6,232 nucleotides of DNA from Euryarchaeota archaeon UBA28 (GCA_002501605.1 DANW01000034.1:1-6232); one strand, 5' to 3'; positions 1-5,963 are shown, counted from the stretch's first letter. Program-made: numbers and translations. Notes: a model not told the origin generated them from the letters alone.

Positions 1-945
1 ACAACCGTCAACCATGTACTTTCCAGGCAACAGAGGCTTGTCGGTTGACCAAGCTCTGATTGTGCGGTTGGCCTCTCCGATCAGGGTAGTATGAGGAGTC
101 TCGAAGTGATCTAACCTCTGGTCCTCGTCTCCGTTTCCGTGGACCATCTCATCCCAGTCCATGGGCCCTATGATTTCGATTACTTGCCAATCATAGTCCC
201 ATTCCCCCCATGGCGAGAGGGGAGTAAACTGGACCCTTGCCATCCTATTCGAGTCTATTTTCACCTCTAGCGAAGGTTCCAGTATCTGTCCGTCTAGAAT
301 AATTCCAGAGCCAGCATCATACGACCCCCACCAAAGTACGCCTCCTTGAAGACACTCGTGTTGAACGTCGATCCTCAGTGAAACCAGGTCTCCTGATGAC
401 AGTGTGACGTTCACGTCACTTGCCTGTACCGAGAATTCATGTGCCAGCCCGAATGACTCCTCCATAGCCAAGGAATTAGTTGATGCCTGAGCCAATATCT
501 GATTCGAGCCTAGGCTGAGCCACACAGTGAATGAGGTCTCAGACCCGGCAGAGCCGGGGAGGATATTAGACAGGCGACAGGCATCATTCGTAGTTTCTAG
601 AGATGCAAAAAGCCTGACTGTCACATTCCCTCGGAATCTCAGAGACTCTGAGAGAGGTGCGGATTGGATATCGATAAGGTTAGGAGCTAGAGCGGAGCTA
701 GTCTTGGTGAATTCCGCCCTCCCTAACGGTTCGCCTGTCAGCTTCGACCAGTTTCTATCAAGATAGGGTTCGCTGAGGTCCCCTTTGAGGAACAGATTGT
801 GCGTCGTCGGAAGCTCCCAAGTTTCACCTGGCCCTTCAGGACCCGTTGTTGACTGGCTGGTCACAAGGGGGGATACGAGCATCAATGACACGATGAGCAG
901 AGCCGTTGGAATCACGACTCTCGACCTTAGTGGCGGCTCCAGCAT
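1..945 (-). CDS. Secreted or surface protein of unknown function (C-terminus cut by window edge)
   Basis: On the minus strand an ATG at 945 opens 315 codons without a stop up to base 1, so the gene is partial at its 3' end. An in-frame TGA lies a few codons upstream with no other ATG between, which fixes the start. Residues 1-32 look like a signal peptide: basic RSR at 7-9, a hydrophobic core at about 10-28, and a polar TSQSTTG stretch suggesting cleavage near 30-32. The remainder is hydrophilic, rich in Ser, Thr, Leu and acidic residues, with alternating patterns typical of beta-sandwich extracellular domains. It has possible N-glycosylation sequons (NWS at 65-67, NVT at 107-109 and 179-181, NRT at 293-295) and few cysteines (123, 199, 315). 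I recognise no family or catalytic motif. It starts 47 bp after the DUF92 gene on the same strand with no obvious TATA box, so co-transcription is possible. A C-terminal anchor cannot be judged from this window. Confidence 0.75.
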   Translation of the reverse strand, partial: MLEPPLRSRVVIPTALLIVSLMLVSPLVTSQSTTGPEGPGETWELPTTHNLFLKGDLSEPYLDRNWSKLTGEPLGRAEFTKTSSALAPNLIDIQSAPLSESLRFRGNVTVRLFASLETTNDACRLSNILPGSAGSETSFTVWLSLGSNQILAQASTNSLAMEESFGLAHEFSVQASDVNVTLSSGDLVSLRIDVQHECLQGGVLWWGSYDAGSGIILDGQILEPSLEVKIDSNRMARVQFTPLSPWGEWDYDWQVIEIIGPMDWDEMVHGNGDEDQRLDHFETPHTTLIGEANRTIRAWSTDKPLLPGKYMVDGC

Positions 946-992
946 GTGATACGCTGTAGGCCATGGCGTTCAAACCCAACGGCTAACAGTTC

Positions 993-1733
993 CTACAGGA
1001 ACTGATAGTTTACGATTACCGCTAGGACCGCTCCTGAGCATGTGGCTAGTAAGTTTACAGCGTGCTTTCCGATGTACCCTTGATTCTCCAGAACAGCCCC
1101 TAACAAGGAGTCTATTTGGCAACCGAGCCAACCTATCGCGGAAACCAAGAAAATGAATATTGGAATTGATGTGTTGAACCCTCCATCTACAGGTAATATT
1201 GCCGCAAGAATAGCTATTGAGAGTGCCCCGAAAACTGCTGCCACTGTTCCTGTTGGGGACATCCCTCCGTTTGTTCCCTGGGGGACAGCTTCCAAGTTGA
1301 TTATGCTCCTCGTTCTGGTATCCAGTGACCCTATTTCTGAGGCCAAAGTATCGGAACAGGCCACTGCTACACATGATGATAATGCCAGATAGTCCCAGCT
1401 AGATTCGGGGTACTGCCAATTGATTATGGATACAAGCATAGGCGCGGCGCCATTAGCCAGAACATTCCTCCACCCTCTGAGGCCCTCATTAGCCTCTGCT
1501 AACGAGATTGCTAGCTTCTCATCGTACCTCCACCTCGTAGCTGATGAACCTATGATCAAGAATCCCATCAATACGACGAGCCAGGTCCAATGTCCGGCCA
1601 AAGATACTACCAAACCGACTGTAAGAGCAGCCAGAATCCCACCATTGTCAAGCATGTCTCTAACTTTTGTCACAATTAGCAAGCCCATGACAAGAAACAG
1701 GGAAATTATATGGTCGTCTGAGAGCTCCAACAT
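993..1733 (-). CDS. DUF92 family integral membrane protein (possible prenyl/phytyl-phosphate kinase relative)
   Basis: The 246-residue product from the ATG at 1733 is a polytopic membrane protein with about six or seven hydrophobic segments. It shows the DUF92 (TIGR00297) signature: GSSATRWRYDEK with Ser-Ser-x-Thr-Arg near residues 63-67, GWRNVLANGA near 87-96, the acidic SDTLASEIG near 127-135, the glycine-rich PQGTNGGMSPTGT near 151-163, and a late IDSLLGAVLE near 207-216. The plant member VTE6 is known as a phytyl-phosphate kinase. A role in prenyl or polyprenyl phosphate metabolism for membrane lipids or carriers is therefore inferred, not shown. An in-frame TTG at 1745 would add four residues (MVVS), but ATG is preferred. 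It is divergent from the CPBP protease gene, with 114 bp between the starts, and lies 47 bp upstream of the secreted-protein gene on the same strand. The family call is firm; the substrate is unknown. Confidence 0.85.
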   Translation of the reverse strand: MLELSDDHIISLFLVMGLLIVTKVRDMLDNGGILAALTVGLVVSLAGHWTWLVVLMGFLIIGSSATRWRYDEKLAISLAEANEGLRGWRNVLANGAAPMLVSIINWQYPESSWDYLALSSCVAVACSDTLASEIGSLDTRTRSIINLEAVPQGTNGGMSPTGTVAAVFGALSIAILAAILPVDGGFNTSIPIFIFLVSAIGWLGCQIDSLLGAVLENQGYIGKHAVNLLATCSGAVLAVIVNYQFL

Positions 1734-1775
1734 GGATACAACCAAAACACTTGCACAGTCCTCTGGTCAAGAATG

Positions 1776-1816
1776 ATTCCCCAATTTCCTGACAATAGGG
1801 GCCCTTGTTGGGGAAT
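1776..1816. repeat. Perfect 9-bp inverted repeat in the divergent DUF92/CPBP upstream region
   Basis: ATTCCCCAA at 1776-1784 is mirrored by TTGGGGAAT at 1808-1816, with a 23-nt spacer and arm centres 32 bp apart, about three helical turns. The spacer also holds a GGGCCC palindrome at 1799-1804. The dyad lies between two divergent starts (1733 minus, 1848 plus). Its right arm overlaps a TATA-like GAATATG at 1813-1819, about 31 nt before the CPBP ATG. This suggests an operator that could block the CPBP promoter, or a transcribed hairpin. The regulator is unknown. Confidence 0.5.
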
Positions 1817-1847
1817 ATGTGAATAGACCAGTGCATCCTCAACAGTC

Positions 1848-2642
1848 ATGAATGGCAAGGGGGGAGCTGTTCAGGAGGCTTTCGTTAATTTTTTCACAAC
1901 GAATCCTATCCTACCTCCTGAGCCGATCATTGACTACTCAACAGAAGGAGTTAGCAAAGGTAAAATTACCTCCTGGGCGGTTATTTTTTCGTTTCTTGTA
2001 TCATGGATGGTAGTTCTAATCATAGGGATATTGGCCATAACCATCCTCTTGATGATTTTAGGGGTTGAGGAAGGTCCAGCTTTCTCTATAGGATCGATTG
2101 TAATTGAAATTATTTTGATCCCGATGATACTATTTTTCATTTACGTAGATGGAAGTCTTGAAAGAACAAGGGAATTGCTTCGTTTTGGCTCGCTGAGGAG
2201 AGGCTTAACAATTGGATTGGGCGTACCAGTGTTTGCTATGATTGTAGACAATATCTTGGTGGTGATATATGGGGTGATGTTTGTAGCTATGTTTGGTGAG
2301 CCTACGATACCAGAACTTCCAGGCGATACATCTTGGGAATCATCAAGTTCCGCCTTAACTCTCACTTTCATTTCGATTTGTATTCTGACTCCAATATCCG
2401 AAGAGCTCCTATTTCGGGGATACATTCTAGACTCGATCAATCGGATTCATGGTAAATGGCCTGCTATTTTGCTTAGTTCATTGCTGTTCGGACTTGTTCA
2501 TTTTGAGCCATACATCATTGGAATGGCGACAATAGGAGGGGTGATTTATGGTTGGATTAGGATTAGGACGGGTAGCTTAATTCCAGGAATTGTTGCACAT
2601 TCAATGTGGAATACAATGGCATTGATTGTGACCTATCTTTAG
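1848..2642 (+). CDS. CPBP family intramembrane metalloprotease (CAAX/Rce1/Abi type)
   Basis: The 264-residue membrane protein carries the three CPBP motifs in order. They are EELLFRGY at 185-192 with the catalytic Glu pair 185/186 and Arg190, FGLVHF at 214-219 with His218, and IVAHSMWN at 248-255 with His251 and Asn255. Hydrophobic segments lie near 43-72, 80-100, 118-148, 168-184, 203-217, 222-238 and 246-263. The first ~40 residues are soluble and proline-containing. Family members cleave within membranes: Rce1 processes prenylated CAAX proteins, and bacterial members mature or give immunity to peptides. The archaeal substrate is unknown. Its neighbour DUF92 hints at prenyl metabolism, but that link is speculative. 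A TATA-like GAATATG at 1813-1819 gives a near-leaderless start. Base composition looks more AT-rich than the flanking genes, with A/T-ending codons, which may reflect later acquisition. Confidence 0.88.
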   Translation: MNGKGGAVQEAFVNFFTTNPILPPEPIIDYSTEGVSKGKITSWAVIFSFLVSWMVVLIIGILAITILLMILGVEEGPAFSIGSIVIEIILIPMILFFIYVDGSLERTRELLRFGSLRRGLTIGLGVPVFAMIVDNILVVIYGVMFVAMFGEPTIPELPGDTSWESSSSALTLTFISICILTPISEELLFRGYILDSINRIHGKWPAILLSSLLFGLVHFEPYIIGMATIGGVIYGWIRIRTGSLIPGIVAHSMWNTMALIVTYL

Positions 2643-2705
2643 TGTCGCTCAGATCGCCCATCACTCTTGGTGCCTATTGCCCCCGGTGCGGTTTCTCATC
2701 ACTGC

Positions 2706-2738
2706 GACAATAGTCGGAGTTGGGTTTGGCGTATTGTC
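2706..2738. repeat. 7-bp inverted repeat in the convergent gap after CPBP (possible terminator)
   Basis: GACAATA at 2706-2712 pairs with TATTGTC at 2732-2738 across a 19-nt spacer. It lies in the 104-bp gap between the stop of the CPBP gene (plus) and the stop of the zinc-ribbon gene (minus), where a two-way transcription end would be expected. No T-run follows in either direction, so the terminator role is weakly supported and the repeat may be chance. I see nothing else in this gap. Confidence 0.2.
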
Positions 2739-2746
2739 TTAGCGAA

Positions 2747-2938
2747 TCACAATACTGCACCACAGATACCACAAAAAAGCTCATTCCGGGTTCCATCTCT
2801 TTGCATGCTCCATTCACCACACGATGGGCAAGGGGGCAATCCCTTCTCACTTGATTCAACCTTGGGCCCTTTTCTGAAGATTCTCTTGTACTTCTGAGGG
2901 CGCCACCATCCCTTGGCCGGCCTTTTGATCTTAGGCAT
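2747..2938 (-). CDS. Small TFB/TFIIB-type zinc-ribbon protein
   Basis: The 63-residue product has a strongly basic N-terminal half (KIKRPAKGWWRPQKYKRIFRK) and a C-terminal zinc ribbon. The ribbon has Cys37-x2-Cys40, a 15-residue spacer, Cys56-x2-Cys59, and ends in GICGAVL. Spacing and context (CPSCG, RDGTRNELFCGICG) resemble the N-terminal zinc ribbon of archaeal TFB, but the cyclin-fold core is absent. The family resemblance suggests nucleic-acid or RNA-polymerase contact; no function is demonstrated. A start at ATG 2938 gives the complete protein, and the frame is more protein-like than the overlapping frames. It is divergent from the D-amino-acid oxidase, with 72 bp between the starts. A GCCC-GAA-GGGC mini-hairpin lies at 2943-2953 just before the ATG, and an AT patch (AATAA on the minus strand, near 2970) is a possible TATA element. 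The main alternative is a ribosomal or general zinc-ribbon protein of similar size. Confidence 0.7.
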   Translation of the reverse strand: MPKIKRPAKGWWRPQKYKRIFRKGPKVESSEKGLPPCPSCGEWSMQRDGTRNELFCGICGAVL

Positions 2939-3010
2939 GTTTGCCCGAAGGGCGGTATGCTCATGAGGTTATTCTCGGACGGCCAACCAGTGCTTGGGCA
3001 AGATAACGTG

Positions 3011-3955
3011 ATGGACATATCGATAATCGGAGCTGGAGTCTCCGGCCTTAGCACAGGCATAAGACTCCTAGAGGCAGGGCACGATGTGACAATTTTCACA
3101 GAAAGTATCAGTCCAAACACTGTCTCTGATACCGCGGCCGCTTGGTGGTATCCGTTCCTGGCCGAACCACTGGAAAAAACCAACCATTGGTCTGCCGAAA
3201 CATTCTATGAACTGGTACGCCTCATGGAAGAAGAAGGGGTTTCATGCATCACCATGAGGAAGGGAAAAGAGTTCCTTGAGGGTGAAACTCCAGTCCCCGG
3301 ATGGAGTAAACGGATACCTCACTTTAGAATCCTTGACAGTGACGAAATCGCTCCTGGCTACAGATTCGGCTGGGAAATAGAAGCGCCGGTGATTGAAATG
3401 CAAATTTACATGCCGTGGCTTATGGAGAGATTTGAGAGTCTGGGCGGCGAGTTAAGAATAACAAGGGTGGATTCGTTGGCAGAATTGCCCGGAGATTTAG
3501 TGGTGAACTGTTGTGGACTTGGTGGCAAGGAGCTATGTCAAGATGATGATTTGGAGCCCGTCAGAGGGCAGATTGTATACATCGAGCAAGATCCAGGATT
3601 CGGAAGATTCGACCAGCGTCCTGAATCTCTGATATACACAATTCCTAGACGGGATGTGACTGTTCTGGGTGGAACAGCGCAAAGGGGTGATTGGGACGAG
3701 TCAATTAGGGAAGAGGATACAGAACACATACTTGGCAAATGTGAGTCCCTTTGGCCCGAATTAGACAGATCGAAAATTGTTGGAGTGGCAGTAGGCCTTA
3801 GGCCCTCTAGGAAGTTAGTGAGGCTCGAAATCGAGAAATTGGCATCTGGTAAATTTGTGATTCACAACTATGGACATGGTGGGGCCGGTGTGACCCTTTC
3901 CTGGGGGTGTGCTGACGAGGTGGCTAGGATAGTATCTAGTAAGATGACTTTGTAG
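3011..3955 (+). CDS. FAD-dependent D-amino-acid oxidase (DAAO/DDO family)
   Basis: The product is 314 residues, slightly short of the ~340 of animal enzymes. These enzymes oxidise a D-amino acid to the 2-oxo acid, releasing ammonium and H2O2. The N-terminus MDISIIGAGVSGLSTG holds the Rossmann GxGxxG (7-12). VNCCGLGG lies at 165-172 and RGQIVY at 185-190. LIYTIP at 207-212 puts Tyr209 at the position of human DAAO Tyr228. VLGGTAQRGDW lies at 218-228. VGLRPSR at 261-267 puts Arg264 at the position of the substrate-carboxylate Arg283. HNYGHGGAG at 285-293 and the following LSWGCA are the C-terminal signature. At the place of human Tyr224 I read Glu205, so the substrate lid differs. Some segments (GGTxQxGDW, VGLRP) recall D-aspartate oxidase. 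An in-frame ATG at 2957 would add 18 residues unlike the family, so 3011 is chosen. The 3' end overlaps the convergent glutamine synthetase gene by 20 bp. Substrate choice between neutral and acidic D-amino acids is open. Confidence 0.87.
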   Translation: MDISIIGAGVSGLSTGIRLLEAGHDVTIFTESISPNTVSDTAAAWWYPFLAEPLEKTNHWSAETFYELVRLMEEEGVSCITMRKGKEFLEGETPVPGWSKRIPHFRILDSDEIAPGYRFGWEIEAPVIEMQIYMPWLMERFESLGGELRITRVDSLAELPGDLVVNCCGLGGKELCQDDDLEPVRGQIVYIEQDPGFGRFDQRPESLIYTIPRRDVTVLGGTAQRGDWDESIREEDTEHILGKCESLWPELDRSKIVGVAVGLRPSRKLVRLEIEKLASGKFVIHNYGHGGAGVTLSWGCADEVARIVSSKMTL

Positions 3956-4943
3956 TCGAAATTACTACTGCTCCTATTTTATATGGATCACCATTTGATG
4001 AAGGCCTTCTGTCCTCCAAACGTCCTTTCCATCCATCCTCAATAGTCCCTATTGGTATCCTTATCGAAGCTCCCCTATCGGAGACTCCGTATGAGAATTC
4101 GTGTATAGATTGGGTCTCGTGTAGGCCTGTTAACCTCTGCTCATTGTGAGCACCATAGACATCTATATGCTTCTTGATGTTCTTACCGAAGGCCTCACAA
4201 ATCTGACTCATTAGCTCCTCTCCCCCTTCGTCCCTCATCCTTCCATCGCTGAAGTTTACGTGCATTCCAGAACCATTCCAATCCGTGGGGCCAAGTGGCT
4301 TTGGATGCCACTCAATAGAGAGCCCATATTTTTCGGCATTTCTCTCTGCTAGATACCTGGAAACCCAAATCTGGTCTCCTGCTTCCTTGGCACCCTTGGC
4401 AAAGATCTGGTATTCCCACTGTCCTACTGCAACTTCGGCGTTTATCCCCTCAACGTTCAGGCCAGCTTCGAGACACATGTCCAAGTGAGTCTCTATGATA
4501 TCTCTTCCGAATGTATTCTTTGCACCAACAGAGCAGTAAAACTGCCCTTGTGGTGTTTGGTCACGAGGGAATCCAAGAGGAAGGTTTGTTTCTGGGTCCC
4601 ATAGAAAGTACTCTTGTTCATAGCCGAACCAGAAGTCGTCATCATCTTCCTCTATTGTCGCCCTTCCGTTGGAAGGGTGCGGGGTTCCATCAGCGTTCAA
4701 AACCTCACACATAACCAAGAAGCCGTTTATTCTATCAGGATCTGGGCATATGAAAACTGGCTTTAACAGGCAGTCAGAGTCCCCTCCCTCTGCTTGTTGG
4801 GTAGAAGAACCATCGAAAGACCACATGGGGCATTCATCCACGGTTCCTCCGAAATTTGTTCTAATCATCGTCTTACTTCGCATGCTTTGTGTTGGTTCAT
4901 ATCCATCCAACCAGATGTACTCCAATTTTGACTTAGTTGCCAT
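3936..4943 (-). CDS. glnII: Glutamine synthetase type II (GSII, eukaryotic-like)
   Basis: The enzyme makes glutamine from glutamate, ammonium and ATP in the cytoplasm. The 335-residue product is GSII rather than the ~450-residue GSI usual in archaea. It shows EYIWLDGYEPTQSMRSKT at 8-25 (beta-grasp), WSFDGSST at 41-48, and FGYEQEYFLW at 106-115 with metal ligands Glu109 and Glu111. NAEVAVGQWEYQIF at 168-181 carries Glu170 and Glu177. NGSGMHVNF at 223-231 carries the ATP/metal His228. RLTGLHET at 270-277 has flap Glu276, SDRGASIRIP at 288-297 has Arg290 and Arg295, and LEDRRPSSNGDPY at 309-321 has Glu310 and Arg312/313. The length and early C-terminal end are like bacterial GlnII and shorter than animal GS. 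No Tyr adenylylation loop of GSI is present. The start at ATG 4943 has a TATA box about 28 nt upstream and no Shine-Dalgarno, implying a leaderless mRNA. A large dyad upstream suggests nitrogen or other regulation. It is convergent with the D-amino-acid oxidase, which produces its substrate ammonium. Confidence 0.95.
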   Translation of the reverse strand: MATKSKLEYIWLDGYEPTQSMRSKTMIRTNFGGTVDECPMWSFDGSSTQQAEGGDSDCLLKPVFICPDPDRINGFLVMCEVLNADGTPHPSNGRATIEEDDDDFWFGYEQEYFLWDPETNLPLGFPRDQTPQGQFYCSVGAKNTFGRDIIETHLDMCLEAGLNVEGINAEVAVGQWEYQIFAKGAKEAGDQIWVSRYLAERNAEKYGLSIEWHPKPLGPTDWNGSGMHVNFSDGRMRDEGGEELMSQICEAFGKNIKKHIDVYGAHNEQRLTGLHETQSIHEFSYGVSDRGASIRIPIGTIEDGWKGRLEDRRPSSNGDPYKIGAVVISTTKSSY

Positions 4944-4966
4944 AACGAGTTCCCAATGACGGACGG

Positions 4967-4976
4967 TTTATTAATT
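4967..4976 (-). promoter_or_regulatory. TATA-like promoter element of the glutamine synthetase gene
   Basis: On the minus strand the segment reads AATTAATAAA, centred about 28 nt before the ATG at 4943. With the usual archaeal spacing of roughly 25 nt from TATA box to start site, transcription would begin within a few bases of the ATG. The mRNA would then be leaderless, consistent with the lack of a Shine-Dalgarno sequence in GGGAACTCGTTATG. Confidence 0.55.
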
Positions 4977-4981
4977 GAATG

Positions 4982-5045
4982 TTTGTACAGAAATAAAGAT
5001 GCGGTCTAATTATATTTACATATAAATCTGTCATTTCTGAACAAA
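4982..5045. repeat. Long inverted repeat upstream of glutamine synthetase (candidate operator pair)
   Basis: TTTGTACAGAAAT at 4982-4994 and ATTTCTGAACAAA at 5033-5045 are inverted copies matching at 12 of 13 positions. Their centres lie 51 bp apart, close to five helical turns. Nested between them is an AT-rich dyad, TTATAT at 5010-5015 and ATATAA at 5020-5025. The nearer arm ends only 6 bp upstream of the TATA-like box, so a bound protein could affect preinitiation-complex assembly. I see no match to the NrpR operator pattern GGAA-N6-TTCC. The remaining bases to 5155 are AT-rich and hold no gene I can support. Confidence 0.5.
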
Positions 5046-5155
5046 TGAAAGAATTATTTCTAAATTGGTACTGATTTATTCTGATTATTTGCAATCATAG
5101 CTTATTGAGTCAGGCGAATGTTCAGAACACGGGGGTCGTTTGGGTTAGGAGAAGA

Positions 5156-5232
5156 TGGTGGACGTGCCGAGATTTGAACTCGGGGCCTCTTCCATGCCAA
5201 GGAAGCGCGCTTCCAAGCTGCGCCACACGCCC
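5156..5232 (-). tRNA. tRNA-Ala (anticodon GGC), CCA encoded
   Basis: The minus strand folds into a complete 77-nt cloverleaf. The acceptor GGGCGUG pairs with CACGUCC. The D stem is GCGC/GCGC with loop AGCUUGGAA. The anticodon stem CUUCC/GGAAG has loop UUGGCAU, giving anticodon GGC. The T stem CCGAG/CUCGG has loop UUCAAAU, followed by discriminator A and an encoded CCA at 5158-5156. The third acceptor pair is G3-U70, the classic alanine identity element, which agrees with the anticodon. No intron is seen. It reads codons GCC and GCU. Confidence 0.97.
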
Positions 5233-5255
5233 AATAAACAGGCGAGCTCCTAGGT

Positions 5256-5265
5256 CCATTTAAGG
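5256..5265 (-). promoter_or_regulatory. TATA-like box for tRNA-Ala
   Basis: The minus strand reads CCTTAAATGG here, centred about 28 nt before the 5' end of the tRNA-Ala gene at 5232, which fits archaeal promoter spacing. The element overlaps the region just before the start of the divergent SprT-like gene, so the two promoters would share about 36 bp. Confidence 0.4.
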
Positions 5266-5268
5266 AGA

Positions 5269-5820
5269 ATGGGTGGTAGCGGCTGTCAGGTCAAAATGAT
5301 TGGCGGGCCCGAGATTCCTGAAAAGTTGCTTACAGACATAAGGGGAGCCTTAGAGGGGATGGATGCCCCTTTCCTAAGACACATTGAGAAAGAGCTAGAG
5401 TTGGTTTGGCTCGAAGAGGAAGACTCAAGATTGGGGATGACGAGGTTTGAGTGTGACCATAATGAGATTTACAGAAGGAAAAGACTGTCTCTTCCCCCTG
5501 GGAAGATTACAATTGGGATTAATCCGAAACTGAAGAATGACGAGGCTATGTTGCTTCATACACTCGCCCATGAAATACTGCATGCCGTAGGCTTGCTAGA
5601 TCATGGGGGCTCACATTCAGAAATTGTCTCATCTGTCGCACCGGCTCCGAAGTTGAATGAGTCCCCTGTTCTCAGAAGTATGAGGGAAGAGGTCCTCTCT
5701 AGCCTCCCAGAAAGGCAGTGGATATGCGGAAATTGTGGCCATTCATGGGAGCGAAGAAGGGTAACAAGGCCAGTCAGGTGCCCAAAGTGCGCCAGACCTT
5801 TCTCAAGGTCTGGAAAGTAG
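5269..5820 (+). CDS. SprT-like zinc metallopeptidase with C-terminal zinc ribbon
   Basis: The 183-residue product has the SprT/Spartan layout. A helical N-terminal part is followed by GKITIGINPKL at about 78-88, then LLHTLAHEILHAVGLLDHGG with HEILH at 101-105. His101, His105 and catalytic Glu102 are clear; His112 or His116 is the likely third zinc ligand. A C-terminal zinc ribbon has Cys153-x2-Cys156 and Cys171-x2-Cys174 (WICGNCGHSW and RCPKCARPF). In eukaryotes and some prokaryotes SprT-type proteases degrade DNA-protein crosslinks; the same role here is inferred. The start is ambiguous. ATG 5269 has GGAG only one base upstream, too close for a Shine-Dalgarno. ATG 5296 (residue 10, MIGGPEI) is an alternative that would remove a Gly-rich leader. 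It is divergent from tRNA-Ala and followed by tRNA-Arg 32 bp downstream. Confidence 0.8.
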   Translation: MGGSGCQVKMIGGPEIPEKLLTDIRGALEGMDAPFLRHIEKELELVWLEEEDSRLGMTRFECDHNEIYRRKRLSLPPGKITIGINPKLKNDEAMLLHTLAHEILHAVGLLDHGGSHSEIVSSVAPAPKLNESPVLRSMREEVLSSLPERQWICGNCGHSWERRRVTRPVRCPKCARPFSRSGK

Positions 5821-5852
5821 GGTTCATCTAATTGATGCGTGCGCGATAGTAC

Positions 5853-5929
5853 GGGCGATTAGTGTAGTCTGGATATCATCCCGGCCTTCTAAGCCGGTGA
5901 CACGGGTTCGAATCCTGTATCGCCCGCCA
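5853..5929 (+). tRNA. tRNA-Arg (anticodon UCU), CCA encoded
   Basis: The plus strand gives a 77-nt cloverleaf. The acceptor GGGCGAU pairs fully with AUCGCCC, the discriminator is G, and CCA is encoded at 5927-5929. The anticodon stem CCGGC/GCCGG encloses CUUCUAA, giving anticodon UCU for AGA/AGG. The T arm is ACGGG-UUCGAAU-CCUGU with one G-U pair. The D stem is weak, with a G-U pair and a U-U mismatch. No intron is seen. A CTAATTG patch near 5828-5834 could be its TATA element. Confidence 0.95.
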
Positions 5930-5956
5930 TAAAATTGGCTTGCCTCACGAATCGCT

Positions 5957-5963
5957 CATATAC
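5957..5963 (+). promoter_or_regulatory. TATA-like box for the eL41 gene
   Basis: CATATAC is centred about 26 nt before the ATG at 5986. That is the archaeal spacing for transcription starting at or next to the start codon, which implies a leaderless mRNA. It lies only 27 bp after the tRNA-Arg CCA end, supporting separate transcription of the small gene. Confidence 0.5.

Noticed and set aside
527..766. 79-codon plus-strand frame opposite the secreted-protein gene
   Set aside because: The minus strand has an uninterrupted 315-codon frame with a signal peptide, so this is a shadow.
1153..1776. Plus-strand open frames opposite the DUF92 gene
   Set aside because: They are antisense to a clear DUF92 family gene, have no recognisable domains, and are explained by the codon pattern of the true gene.
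2957..3010. Earlier ATG for the D-amino-acid oxidase
   Set aside because: The 18 added residues are unlike the family N-terminus, which normally begins a few residues before the GxGxxG loop, as with the ATG at 3011.
2674..3183. 169-codon minus-strand frame spanning the zinc-ribbon gene and the 5' part of the oxidase gene
   Set aside because: It overlaps two better supported genes in another frame, its translation shows no family pattern, and it would cover the divergent promoter region.
3011..4943. Eukaryotic origin of the DNA, suggested by GSII and D-amino-acid oxidase
   Set aside because: There are no introns, genes are packed and overlapping, tRNAs encode CCA, and promoter spacing is archaeal; the GSII length is also prokaryotic.
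5264..5267. GGAG as a ribosome binding site for the SprT-like gene
   Set aside because: It is one base from the ATG at 5269, too close for Shine-Dalgarno pairing, and other genes here look leaderless.
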